Positions 44,383 through 53,029 of a stretch of 64,000 bases of DNA are shown here, in pieces. A program made the translations under genes and the position numbers. Position 1 is the first letter of the stretch. Every line of letters starts with the position of its first letter. This stretch comes from Arthrobacter_M sp030063245 (lineage in GTDB: Bacteria > Actinomycetota > Actinomycetes > Actinomycetales > Micrococcaceae), in assembly GCF_051131705.1 (NCBI RefSeq), contig NZ_CP180316.1:2480001-2544000 (forward strand). The letters are read 5' to 3'. The notes beneath the pieces were generated by a model that did no database searches, had not been told where the DNA came from, and was given only the letters and a program-made list of their open reading frames with translations.

Positions 44383-44417
44383 GTCGGGTGGGCCGACGCA
44401 AAGCCGGCCCACCCGAC
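44383..44417. terminator. Hairpin between the disordered-protein gene and katE
   Basis: GTCGGGTGGGCCG and CGGCCCACCCGAC are perfect 13-bp arms around a 9-base loop. The left arm is part of a near-perfect tandem repeat (GTGAGYCACTGTCGGGTGGGC from 44352). Confidence 0.88.
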
Positions 44418-44458
44418 GGCAGGTGCGATCAGCCGCTGCCTCGCTCTGTCCGCTGGCC

Positions 44459-46666
44459 TCACCCCTCGATAACGCGGAACCGGTTCCATACACGGTGTTC
44501 GGTGAGCAGTTCGCCTACTGCCGTCACCACGTCGTCGGACTCACCGAGCACTAGGCCCTCCGCGGCTCCGTCGATTCCGGCCGCGGCCAGAATCGCTGCA
44601 GCGCTTCCCCAGCCGCCGATGGCTTTGGCATGGCGGAAGGCCTCGGTGACCATAAGGAGTATCTGGGGATCCACGGGACCGCGGGGAATTCCGGCCGTGG
44701 CAGGCTCGACGGGCACTGCGCCCGCGGCAGGTTCCGCCGAGGCGGAGGTAGCCAGCAGAATCGCGTCAAACTCAGTGGATCTCGCCGTCAGATAAGTCCG
44801 CTGCACCGGCTCTTCGGTGTTTCCCAGGGTGCCCGCGGCCGGAGCGATAATCAGCGGCACCATGCCGGCTGCCGCTATCGCGTCCCGGGCCGTGAACACC
44901 TTGTCCGTGTCGGTGCCGTCATCGGTCAGTATGCCGATGACGCGCCCGTCCGTCGGCCATTTCCGGCCGATTTGCGATACGGCCGGGCTCGGCTGCGGAT
45001 TCCCCGGCTGCTGCTCCGGCTCGGGCGCGGGGAGGCCCAACCCGGCGGCCACACCGGCGCAGAGCCCGGCATCGATGTTCGCCAGCGACTTCAGCTGCCG
45101 TTCCCGGATTGCTGTTTCATAGCACTTACCAAGTTCGAAGGTGTACGCGTCGATAGTGTGTCGCTGCTCCACTGCGGTCAGGCTCCGGTACAACAGCGTG
45201 GCCTGACTATAGTGGTCATCAAAAGTGGCGGGCGCTTGTCGAACGTTGATACCCGCGGCAACTTCCTGCGGGATGTCGATGAACGCGGCATCCGCTATTC
45301 CGGCGTGGAAGGGACAGCCGCCGTCGAGGGAGTTGGGACGGTACGGAGCAACGCCTGCGTGATCCGCCTGCTGGTACATGCCATCACGGAACATATCGTT
45401 AATCGGGGCCTGCGGCCGGTTGATGGGGAGCTGGGCAAAATTCGGGCCGCCAAGGCGGCTGATCTGAGTGTCCAAGTAAGAGAATAGGCGCGCCTGAAGC
45501 AACGGATCGTTGGTGACATCTATCCCGGGCACCAGGTGGCCCGGATGAAACGCCACCTGTTCCGTTTCCGCGAAGTAGTTCACCGGGTTGGCATTGAGCG
45601 TCATCAACCCGACGGCTTGAACCGGGGCCAGTTCCTCCGGAATGAATTTCGTGGGATCCAGCAGATCGATCCCCTCGAACATTTCGTCTTCGCTGTCCGG
45701 GAAGACCTGCAGCCCCAGCTCCCACTCCGGGAACGCGCCGGATTCGATGGCATCGGCCAGGTCCCGGCGGTGGTAGTCCGGGTCCATGCCGTTGATGATC
45801 TGTGCTTCCTCCCATACCAGTGAGTGCACGCCCAGCCGTGGTTTCCAGTGGAACTTCACCAGAGACGTCGTGCCCTCGGCGTTGATCAGCCGGAAGGTAT
45901 GGACCCCGAAGCCTTCCATCATCCGGTACGAACGCGGAATACCACGATCGGCCATGAACCACAGCGTATGGGCCTGGGCCTCGGTGTGAAGCGACACGAA
46001 GTCCCAAAACGTATCGTGGGCACTCTGCGCTTGCGGAATTTCCCGGTCCGGGTGTGGCTTCGCCGCATGCACCACATCAGGGAACTTAATGCCGTCCTGT
46101 ATGAAAAACACCGGGATGTTGTTCCCGACCAGGTCAAAGGTTCCCTCATCGGTATAGAACTTCGTAGCGAAACCCCTGGTATCCCGGACGGTATCCGCAG
46201 AGCCGCGGGAACCTACTACGTTAGAGAACCGGACAAAAACGGGTGTCTCTACGTCAGCGGCCAGAAAGCCTGCCCGAGTTATGTTCGCCGCTGAACCGTA
46301 CGACCGGAACACCCCATGCGCTCCGGCCCCGCGCGCGTGAACGACCCGCTCAGGAATACGTTCGTGATCGAAGTGCGTGATCTTTTCGCGCAGGTGGTGG
46401 TCCTGCAGGAGGGTGGGACCTCGCGTACCTGCCTTCAGGGAATGATCCGTGTCGCTGACCCGGGTGCCTTGCGCCGTCGTTAGATATGCGCCTGACTGCG
46501 ACCTGGATCCCTCCGGCTCGCCGGTTGGGGTCCCCGTGGGCGAAACCAACTCCGGCCCGCGCTGATCCGGTTTCGGCGGCAGAGGGCTGTGCGGGACGGT
46601 TTGCTCTTGAACCTGCGGCGGCTCCGCAGACGGTGCCCCGGGAATGGGCTTCTGAGATGGCGACAT
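44459..46666 (-). CDS. katE: Large-subunit catalase (HPII/KatE type)
   Basis: KatE breaks down hydrogen peroxide with haem, mainly in stationary phase and stress. The 735-residue length and the C-terminal class-I amidotransferase-like domain (GRVIGILTDDGTDTDKVF onward) mark the large-subunit class. Visible active-site residues are H110 (ERVVHARGAGAHG), N183 (DLVGNNIPVFF) and the haem-ligand Y397 (RLFSYLDTQ). The first 80 residues are Pro-rich. The upstream region carries a TAAGCACGCTGAT motif shared with two other places in this stress-gene stretch. Confidence 0.97.
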   Translation of the reverse strand: MSPSQKPIPGAPSAEPPQVQEQTVPHSPLPPKPDQRGPELVSPTGTPTGEPEGSRSQSGAYLTTAQGTRVSDTDHSLKAGTRGPTLLQDHHLREKITHFDHERIPERVVHARGAGAHGVFRSYGSAANITRAGFLAADVETPVFVRFSNVVGSRGSADTVRDTRGFATKFYTDEGTFDLVGNNIPVFFIQDGIKFPDVVHAAKPHPDREIPQAQSAHDTFWDFVSLHTEAQAHTLWFMADRGIPRSYRMMEGFGVHTFRLINAEGTTSLVKFHWKPRLGVHSLVWEEAQIINGMDPDYHRRDLADAIESGAFPEWELGLQVFPDSEDEMFEGIDLLDPTKFIPEELAPVQAVGLMTLNANPVNYFAETEQVAFHPGHLVPGIDVTNDPLLQARLFSYLDTQISRLGGPNFAQLPINRPQAPINDMFRDGMYQQADHAGVAPYRPNSLDGGCPFHAGIADAAFIDIPQEVAAGINVRQAPATFDDHYSQATLLYRSLTAVEQRHTIDAYTFELGKCYETAIRERQLKSLANIDAGLCAGVAAGLGLPAPEPEQQPGNPQPSPAVSQIGRKWPTDGRVIGILTDDGTDTDKVFTARDAIAAAGMVPLIIAPAAGTLGNTEEPVQRTYLTARSTEFDAILLATSASAEPAAGAVPVEPATAGIPRGPVDPQILLMVTEAFRHAKAIGGWGSAAAILAAAGIDGAAEGLVLGESDDVVTAVGELLTEHRVWNRFRVIEG

Positions 46667-46711
46667 GTTTCCTCCTCGGTGCTTACTTCTTGGACGCTTC
46701 CTGACCCCCGT

Positions 46712-46862
46712 ATGATCAGCGTGCTTATCACCCTAAGGCTCGGGGTGGCGGGATTCAAGGACCCGTAACTGTTGCAGGAGCCGCGCGGGTGTACGACAAG
46801 TCACGGCCCGTGCTCTCCCCGTCGGATACGGCGAGGTTATACGAAACATATCAGCGTGCTTA
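46712..46862. repeat. Paired TAAGCACGCTGAT motifs upstream of katE
   Basis: On the minus strand TAAGCACGCTGATCAT occurs at 46727-46712, about 45 bp upstream of the katE start codon, and TAAGCACGCTGATATG at 46862-46847. They share 13 identical bases and the spacing is 135 bp. A third relative, TAAGTACGCTTATGGT, is at 52028. They could be promoter or operator elements. Apart from these I see no gene in 46667-46950. Confidence 0.6.
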
Positions 46863-46950
46863 CTAAAAGAGGCATAATCCCCAGCGGGACCCTCGAAGCC
46901 CGGACGAATGGGCCCGAGGCGGCTGACAAGCTTTTTGAAAGGACATGTTC

Positions 46951-47020
46951 ATGAAAGCAGTAGTGTTCAAAGCCCCTTACCAGCTTGCCGTGGAAAACGT
47001 GGCGGACCGGAAGATCGCTG
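46951..47020 (+). pseudogene. N-terminal fragment of a zinc-dependent alcohol dehydrogenase
   Basis: After a good ribosome binding site (AAAGGA) and ATG the frame reads MKAVVFKAPYQLAVENVADR, the standard start of formaldehyde-dehydrogenase-like zinc alcohol dehydrogenases. Similarity stops after about 23 residues at a junction near 47015. An intact relative is encoded at 54134-55327. The fragment looks like the stub left by a deletion. Confidence 0.7.
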
Positions 47021-47149
47021 GATTCCGGCATAGTTTTGGCCCACGAGAACATGAGCAGCATCGCCGGCGGCAATGTCCCGTGAAGAAATACAACCGGGAA
47101 CTCCGCCCTCTGATCATCAGGGGCAAAGCCAAACCGTCGTGGATCGAAG

Positions 47150-47459
47150 CGCACGAACTCAGCAGTGGCCGTGCTCGCGATCTGGGCTGCGACGGGACCG
47201 TTGCTCGGCTTCTCCGACACCTGGCAGCTGATCATCAACAAGGGAACCACGATGATCACGTTCCTCATGGTTTTCATCATTCAAAAACACGCAGAACCGT
47301 GACACCGCCGCCGTTCAGGTCAAGCTCGATGCGATCATGCTCGAGCTTCAAATCAGCAACGCCAAGCTATACGACGCCGAGCACGAGGGGGAAGAACAGC
47401 TCGAAAAACAGCGCCAGCACCTTCGGGACGAGGCCAAAAACGGTTCAAACCATTCGTAG
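47150..47459 (+). pseudogene. Low-affinity iron permease-like protein, truncated and frameshifted
   Basis: One frame gives NSAVAVLAIWAATGPLLGFS, DTWQLIINKGTT and FLMVFIIQK. After an A5 run where A4 is expected, a second frame continues NRDTAAVQVKLDAIMLEL and ends DEAKNGSNHS with a stop codon at 47457. The order and motifs match the small iron permease family (PF04120-like), but the first membrane segment and the start are missing. A single extra A accounts for the frameshift. Confidence 0.75.
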
Positions 47460-47531
47460 TCCGGGATTTCATACCCCGGGGCGCAGACCGCTGAGGGACG
47501 AAGCCGGCAGCAGAGACCCAAGGAACGGAGC

Positions 47532-47548
47532 ATCAGGTATAGCCTGAT
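47532..47548. promoter_or_regulatory. Inverted repeat before the molybdopterin oxidoreductase
   Basis: ATCAGG and CCTGAT are perfect 6-bp arms around TATAG, located 106 bp before the oxidoreductase start codon and directly before the CGTCACGA repeats. It could be an operator. Confidence 0.45.
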
Positions 47549-47560
47549 CGGAACCGGTGC

Positions 47561-47635
47561 CGTCACGAAGGGTAGAGGGCGCCGTCACGAAGGTGGAACC
47601 GGTGCCGTCACGACGGTGCAGGAGGCCCGTCACGA
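47561..47635 (+). repeat. Four regularly spaced CGTCACGA repeats
   Basis: CGTCACGA begins at 47561, 47583, 47606 and 47628, a spacing of 22, 23 and 22 bp, close to two helical turns. The flanks are also partly conserved (CCGTCACGA with GGTG shortly after). The last copy ends 18 bp before the oxidoreductase start codon. The layout resembles a multi-site regulator binding array. Confidence 0.85.
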
Positions 47636-47653
47636 CGGTGGAGAGGTTGAGCG

Positions 47654-50182
47654 ATGGTTGACCGGATTGCGGACATTTGGGGCACACGGACACCGTTTGC
47701 CCGCGGCGAGAGTTGGCCGGTCAGGGTCGACCAGCTGCTGGCCGACGGCGTCGGCGAAGCGGATGTGGACCGGTGGGTCCAGTCCGCATGCGTCTTATGC
47801 AGCAATGGTTGCGGCATGGACATCGCCGTGAAGGACGGTGCCATGGTCGGCGTCCGGGGCCGGGCTGTCGACGCCGTCAACCACGGCCGGCTGGGACCTA
47901 AAGGACTCCTTGCCAGCTGGCAGGGTGTTGCCACCAAGGAACGCCTGACCCGCCCCATGATCCGGGAAAACGGCCGGCTCGTCGAGACCGACTGGGACAC
48001 CGCGATGGAACGCATCGTTGCCAGAAGCCGGTCGCTGCTGGCAGATAAGGGCCCGCTCTCACACGCCTTTTACACCAGCGGTCAGCTCTTCATCGAGGAG
48101 TACTACGCACTGGGCGTGATCGGCAAGGGTGGCATCGGGACCCCGCATATGGACGGCAACACCAGGCTGTGCACCGCCACTGCCGCCGCGGCGATGAAGG
48201 AGTCCTTCGGATCCGACGGGCAGCCCGGCTGCTATACCGACATCGACGAATGCGATGCCTTGTTCCTCTACGGCCACAATATGGCCGAAACGCAGACCGT
48301 GCTGTGGTCCCGCGTACTGGATCGGGTCACCGGTCCGGACCGGCCCGCCGTCGTCTGCGTTGATCCGCGGGAAACGGAAGTCGCACGCCTCGCGGACGTA
48401 CATCTGGCGCTGAAACCCGGGACCAACCTTGCCCTGATGCACGGCCTGGTCCGCGAATTGTTTGCCCACGGTTGGATCGATGAGGATTTCGTCGCCCACC
48501 ACACGCTCAATGTCGAGGAGCTCAGCGCCGCGGTGCAGCCATGGACGCCCGAGGAGGTGGCACGGACCTGCGGGGTGGAAGCCGACGACGTCCGCCGCGC
48601 CGCGGAGATCTTCGGAACCTCGCGGCGGGTTGTATCCACCGTGCTGCAGGGATTTTACCAGTCATCGCAGGCCACCGCCTCGTCCTGCCAGGTCAACAAT
48701 CTGCACCTGCTGCGCGGCATGATCGGCCGGCCCGGCTGCGGGATACTGCAGATGAACGGTCAGCCCACCGCGCAGAACAACCGCGAGTGCGGGGCCGACG
48801 GCGATCTGCCGGGCTTCCGAAACTGGGAAAACCCCGACCACGTCAACGAACTGGCGGCCCTGTGGAATGTGGATCCGCAGGTGATCCCGCACTGGGCCCC
48901 GCCCACCCATGCAATGCAGATCTTCCGCTACGCGGAGCAGGGATCCATCGGATTTCTGTGGATCTCTGCGACCAATCCGGCCGTTTCCATGCCGGAGCTC
49001 CCCCGGATCCGGAAAATCCTGGCCAGTCCCGGGCTCTTTGTGGTCGTGCAGGACTTGTATATGACCGAAACCGCGCAGTATGCGGACGTGGTGCTGCCCG
49101 CCGCCGGCTGGGGCGAAAAGACCGGGACTTTCACCAACGCCAGCCGCACGGTGCACCTGTCGGACCAGGCGGTTGAACCGCCCGGGGAAGCACGCAGCGA
49201 TCTGGATATTTTCCTGGATTACTCCCGCCGGATGGATTTCCGGAACAAGGGCGGAGCCCCGCTGCTGGACTGGGTTGGTCCGGAAGACGCCTACGGGGCT
49301 TGGCAGGACTGCAGCCGGGGCCGGCCGTGCGACTACACGGGGATCAGCTATTCGAAGCTCCGCGGGGGAAGTGGCATTCAATGGCCCTGCAACGAGGAGC
49401 ATCCCGACGGCACGAAGCGGCTCTACGGAGACGGTATTTTCCCCTCAAACCCGGACTATTGCGAAACGTATGGTCATGACCTGCTGACCGGCGCCACGGT
49501 GGGACCGCAGGCGTTCCGTGCCATGGCTCCGGCCGGGCGGGCCCTCTTCAAGACGGCGCCGTATTCGCCCCCTCATGAGGAACCCGATGCGGACTATCCC
49601 TTCCGCTACACCACAGGCCGCACCGTCTACCACTTCCATACCCGGACCAAAACCGCCCGCTCAAAGCCGTTGAACCGGGCCGCGCCGGATGCCTGGGTTG
49701 AGCTGTCGGTGTCGGATGCCGGACGGCTGGGGATCGCCGAAGGCGACATTGTTTCGGTCCGTTCGCGTCGCGGGGAAATCGTGGTCCCGGCGCGCGTCGG
49801 TGATATCCGCTCGGGAACCGTCTTCGCGCCCTTTCACTACGGATACTGGGACGAAGGCGGCAGCCCGGACGGACGTCCGCGCGCAGCCAACGAGCTGACC
49901 ATGACTGAATGGGACCCCGTTTCCAAGCAGCCCGTGTTCAAAAGTGCGGCTGTACACGTTGAAAGGGTGGCCGCAGGAGCGGGACCCTCCGCTGCTCCGA
50001 CGACGACGGCGTCCCGGCCGGCGTCGGCGGGTAGCGTTCCGGTGACGGTTGGCGGGCCGGAGGCACAGGCGCAGGAGACGTTCGCACCGGAAGCCCTGCC
50101 CGCTGGTTCCGCAGGCACGGTTTCCGTAGGCCCAGTCCTCGGAGCCGCAGTTCCCGCAACCACAGTCGGGGAGCTGTCATGA
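47654..50182 (+). CDS. Molybdopterin oxidoreductase, nitrate reductase/formate dehydrogenase-like
   Basis: The 842-residue protein has a domain order like NapA/NarB/FdhF catalytic subunits. The N-terminal iron-sulfur site shows C46-X2-C49-X3-C53, but the usual fourth cysteine is glycine in HGRLGPKG (residue 81), so cluster binding is uncertain. The likely Mo ligand is C173 in NTRLCTATAAAAMK. Blocks GQPTAQNNRECGADGDLPGF and the C-terminal cofactor-binding FRYTTGRTVYHFHTRTKT are present. A Ser/Ala/Pro/Thr-rich tail of about 70 residues ends the protein. There is no Tat signal, so it is cytosolic. Nitrate and formate are both possible substrates. GGAGAGG lies about 10 nt before the ATG. Confidence 0.88.
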   Translation: MVDRIADIWGTRTPFARGESWPVRVDQLLADGVGEADVDRWVQSACVLCSNGCGMDIAVKDGAMVGVRGRAVDAVNHGRLGPKGLLASWQGVATKERLTRPMIRENGRLVETDWDTAMERIVARSRSLLADKGPLSHAFYTSGQLFIEEYYALGVIGKGGIGTPHMDGNTRLCTATAAAAMKESFGSDGQPGCYTDIDECDALFLYGHNMAETQTVLWSRVLDRVTGPDRPAVVCVDPRETEVARLADVHLALKPGTNLALMHGLVRELFAHGWIDEDFVAHHTLNVEELSAAVQPWTPEEVARTCGVEADDVRRAAEIFGTSRRVVSTVLQGFYQSSQATASSCQVNNLHLLRGMIGRPGCGILQMNGQPTAQNNRECGADGDLPGFRNWENPDHVNELAALWNVDPQVIPHWAPPTHAMQIFRYAEQGSIGFLWISATNPAVSMPELPRIRKILASPGLFVVVQDLYMTETAQYADVVLPAAGWGEKTGTFTNASRTVHLSDQAVEPPGEARSDLDIFLDYSRRMDFRNKGGAPLLDWVGPEDAYGAWQDCSRGRPCDYTGISYSKLRGGSGIQWPCNEEHPDGTKRLYGDGIFPSNPDYCETYGHDLLTGATVGPQAFRAMAPAGRALFKTAPYSPPHEEPDADYPFRYTTGRTVYHFHTRTKTARSKPLNRAAPDAWVELSVSDAGRLGIAEGDIVSVRSRRGEIVVPARVGDIRSGTVFAPFHYGYWDEGGSPDGRPRAANELTMTEWDPVSKQPVFKSAAVHVERVAAGAGPSAAPTTTASRPASAGSVPVTVGGPEAQAQETFAPEALPAGSAGTVSVGPVLGAAVPATTVGELS

Positions 50183-50640
50183 AACTTCCCATGTATCTGG
50201 GTCTCCTGCACAAGGCCGAAGCCACGCTGGCCCGATCCTACCGCCAGATTGCCGAGGGCCACGGGGCGGAACCCGATATTCATTTCCTCTGCCTGACGCT
50301 GGCCAAGCAATGCGACGCCCATCAGCAGGCGCTGCAGCCCGTCGTCGCGCGCTACGGGGAGGTGAGCGAGGATGACGAGCCGGAGCGGCTGCATGCTGAT
50401 GGCCTGACCGAAACCCGCAGCGGACCCGTCGGCCTGCTGCGGGACCTGCAGGACCTGTACCTGCTGGCCAACCTGGTGGACATCACCTGGACCATGGTCC
50501 AGCAGGCCGCTCAGGGGCTGCGGGACACCGAACTGCTGGACGTCGTCGGCCGCTGTGAAAGCGAAGCCAGCACCCAGCTGCGCTGGCTGACAACACGGAT
50601 GAAGCAGGCTGCGCCGCAGGCCCTGATCGCGGCCGACTAG
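50179..50640 (+). CDS. Helical protein coupled to the molybdopterin oxidoreductase
   Basis: The 153-residue protein is almost entirely alpha-helical by composition, starting MKLPMYLGLLHKAEATLARS, with HFLCLTLAKQCDAHQQALQP and a hydrophobic LYLLANLVDITWTMVQQAAQ segment. Two cysteines and several histidines suggest a four-helix bundle like ferritin-fold or maturation proteins, but I do not recognise the family. Its ATG overlaps the oxidoreductase stop by four bases, so it is produced with it and may be a chaperone or accessory subunit. Confidence 0.75.
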   Translation: MKLPMYLGLLHKAEATLARSYRQIAEGHGAEPDIHFLCLTLAKQCDAHQQALQPVVARYGEVSEDDEPERLHADGLTETRSGPVGLLRDLQDLYLLANLVDITWTMVQQAAQGLRDTELLDVVGRCESEASTQLRWLTTRMKQAAPQALIAAD

Positions 50641-50882
50641 ACCGGCCAGATCCGGCCGCAGAAAAGCGACGGCGGCCGCGTTCTGTCACGGCGCCTTGCG
50701 TCACGTCACCGGGACCGTCGGCCTCACCGGGCTGCACCTCCCAGCGCCCTTATTGAGGCACTGCATTAAAGCACTGTCCGGTCCCGGCTGCAGTTGCTCA
50801 GGTCACTTAGCAGTTGACCAGCGGCCGGATCCAGACCACAGTTAAGGGCACCACCAGTGTCGCGGCCGTACGGAGGACTCAG

Positions 50883-51998
50883 ATGAGCACGGATAAAACG
50901 GATTCCAGCGCCGACAGGGCCCGCACAGCACCCGCCCCTGACGACGCCCGGAAACCCGATTCGCCGACAGAAGTCAGCAAACAATCCTGGGCTTTCATTG
51001 GAAAAAAGACCCTGCGTGAGTTCACAAAGGACCAGTGTCCGGACCTTGCCGCCGGACTTACCTATTATGCGGTCCTTGCGGTTTTCCCCGCCCTGCTCGC
51101 CCTGATTTCACTGCTGGGAATCGTGGGGGAGGCCGAGAAGACCACGGCGGCGGCGCTGGAAATTGTGCAGAAAATTGCCCCCGGATCCACGGTGGAGATG
51201 ATCAGAGGTCCACTCACTGCGCTCACACATTCGTCCGCTGCCGGATTCGCCTTGATCAGCGGGATTGTGGTTGCACTGTGGTCCGCCTCCGGTTATGTGG
51301 GTGCGTTCGGGCGGGGCATGAACCGGATCTACGAGATTGACGAGGGGCGCCCGTTCTGGAAGCTGCGCCCGACCATGCTTGCCGTGACGGCCCTGGCCAT
51401 CGTCCTGGTGGCACTGATGGGCCTCATGCTGGTCCTGTCCGGACCGGTGGCACAGGCCGTGGGAGACGCCATAGGACTGGGCAGCGCCGCTGTGTTGGTG
51501 TGGAACATTGTCAAATGGCCGGTGCTCGTCTTCCTCGTCATCGTCGTCATCGCGATTTTGTACTACGCCACCCCCAACGTGAAGCAGCCGAAATTCCGGT
51601 GGATGAGCCTGGGCTCGCTGATCAGCCTGATCATTTTCGTTCTTGCTTCGCTCGGCTTTGCCTTTTATGTGGCCAATTTTAGCCACTATGACAAAACCTA
51701 TGGCACCATCGGCGGTGTAATCGTCGCCCTGCTCTGGCTCTGGATTCTTAACATGTCTTTGCTCTTCGGAGCCGAGTTCGACGCCGAAGTTGAGCGCGGG
51801 AGGGAGCTGCAGGCAGGCATTGCAGCGGAAGAGTCGATCCAGCTGCCGCCCCGCGATACCAGGCAAAGCGAGAAAAGGGAGGAAAAAATTGCCGACGACG
51901 TCGCGCAGGGCCGCGCACTCCGCCGTTCGCAGCCGCAGCAGAAGCAGGAGGGCGCGAATCGGAAAGGGGCGGACCACGGCGGCCGCAAAAACGGATAA
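50883..51998 (+). CDS. YihY/virulence factor BrkB family membrane protein
   Basis: The 371-residue protein has a disordered N-terminus, then about six membrane segments with the family start LREFTKDQCPDLAAGLTYYAVLAVFPALLALIS-type region, GYVGAFGRGMNRIYEIDEGRPFW, and TYGTIGGVIVALLWLWILN. A charged, Arg/Lys/Gln-rich tail follows. Members were once called RNase BN; their role is unknown, although some are tied to envelope or osmotic phenotypes. GGAGG lies 6 nt before the ATG at 50883. Confidence 0.92.
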   Translation: MSTDKTDSSADRARTAPAPDDARKPDSPTEVSKQSWAFIGKKTLREFTKDQCPDLAAGLTYYAVLAVFPALLALISLLGIVGEAEKTTAAALEIVQKIAPGSTVEMIRGPLTALTHSSAAGFALISGIVVALWSASGYVGAFGRGMNRIYEIDEGRPFWKLRPTMLAVTALAIVLVALMGLMLVLSGPVAQAVGDAIGLGSAAVLVWNIVKWPVLVFLVIVVIAILYYATPNVKQPKFRWMSLGSLISLIIFVLASLGFAFYVANFSHYDKTYGTIGGVIVALLWLWILNMSLLFGAEFDAEVERGRELQAGIAAEESIQLPPRDTRQSEKREEKIADDVAQGRALRRSQPQQKQEGANRKGADHGGRKNG

Positions 51999-52027
51999 CT
52001 GAAAATCCGCTTCCGGTCTTGATTAAA

Positions 52028-52043
52028 TAAGTACGCTTATGGT
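52028..52043 (+). promoter_or_regulatory. TAAGTACGCT motif before the three-gene envelope set
   Basis: TAAGTACGCTTATGGT matches 11 of 16 positions of the two copies upstream of katE. It lies 125 bp before the start codon of the next gene. It may be a shared promoter or operator. Confidence 0.4.
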
Positions 52044-52168
52044 TAGCATTTGAGTACGCGCAGAACGGTGTCGGCGTCTTTCGCCGATCTTCAATCCAGC
52101 CGCTCAAAGCCCGCTGCACGGTAACCACCCGGTTGCCGGCGTCGGCTCATTCCAACGGAGGAATCAAG

Positions 52169-53029
52169 ATGAACAGCAGTAATTGGCCAGCAGATTCAAC
52201 CGCAGATACTCCGACCTCGCCTGCAAGTACCCCGACTTCACCTGCAAACACCCCGGCTTCGCCTTCAAATACTCCGAGCGCCAAGAACGAGGCGCAGGAG
52301 GTCGGCCGCGAGGGCGCCGAAGCCGGGGGGCACGTCGCGCAAGTTGCCGGCGACGAGGCTAAAAACGTGGCACAGGAAGCAGGCCGGCAGGCGAAGAACC
52401 TGGTCGGCGAACTTGGCGATGACCTTAGAACCCAGGCCGGAGCGCAGCAGCAAAAAGTCGCCGAAGGGCTGCGTTCCATCGGTGACGAACTCAGAGGCAT
52501 GGCCGACAATAATACGCAGGAGGCCGGCACCGCGACGCGCTGGGTCCACGAGGCGGCCCGCAGGGCTGGCGACGCCGCGGGCTGGCTGGACGAACGGGAC
52601 CCGGGATCCCTGGTGGACGAGGTAAAGCGCTTTGCCCGGCGCCGCCCGGGGATGTTCCTGGCCGTGGCAGCAGGCGCAGGGCTGCTCGCAGGGCGGATGA
52701 CCCGCGGCCTGGCGGGAGGTTCCAATGATCAGGATACCGGCTACGGAAGCCGAACGGGCACGACGCTGCCCCCGGCTCCCAGGGTTGCGCCGCCGGAGGC
52801 CATCAAGGTGCCGCCGACCGCCGAGTACCATCTGACTTCGGGATATCCGGCCGGAGCGGGGACCCCCGGAACGGCCGATGCCGGGTTGTATGAATCCTCC
52901 GCGTCCCTGGAGACCTTCGCGGACGACGATGCCACGATCGGCTACGATCCGGCGTCCGGTGGGGTTCCACCCACGGTGTATCCGCCGCTGCCGGAGGGCC
53001 CCGACGGCACCGAGGGGCGGTTGCCATGA
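52169..53029 (+). CDS. Alanine-rich amphipathic protein with one membrane anchor
   Basis: The 286-residue protein starts with a low-complexity Thr/Pro/Ser/Ala stretch of near-repeats (TPTSPAS, TPTSPAN, TPASPSN). About 100 residues of Ala/Glu/Gln/Lys-rich amphipathic helix follow (VGREGAEAGGHVAQVAGDEA onward), reminiscent of LEA-type or apolipoprotein-like helices. A short hydrophobic anchor (GMFLAVAAGAGLLAGRM) and a Pro/Gly/Thr-rich tail end it. GGAGG lies about 8 nt before the ATG. It is the first of three coupled genes that are commonly found together in actinobacteria; function is unknown. Confidence 0.8.
   Translation: MNSSNWPADSTADTPTSPASTPTSPANTPASPSNTPSAKNEAQEVGREGAEAGGHVAQVAGDEAKNVAQEAGRQAKNLVGELGDDLRTQAGAQQQKVAEGLRSIGDELRGMADNNTQEAGTATRWVHEAARRAGDAAGWLDERDPGSLVDEVKRFARRRPGMFLAVAAGAGLLAGRMTRGLAGGSNDQDTGYGSRTGTTLPPAPRVAPPEAIKVPPTAEYHLTSGYPAGAGTPGTADAGLYESSASLETFADDDATIGYDPASGGVPPTVYPPLPEGPDGTEGRLP

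Noticed and set aside
46837..47280. A 147-codon minus-strand frame near the alcohol dehydrogenase stub
   Set aside because: It is antisense to the iron-permease-like remnant, which has clear family blocks on the plus strand.
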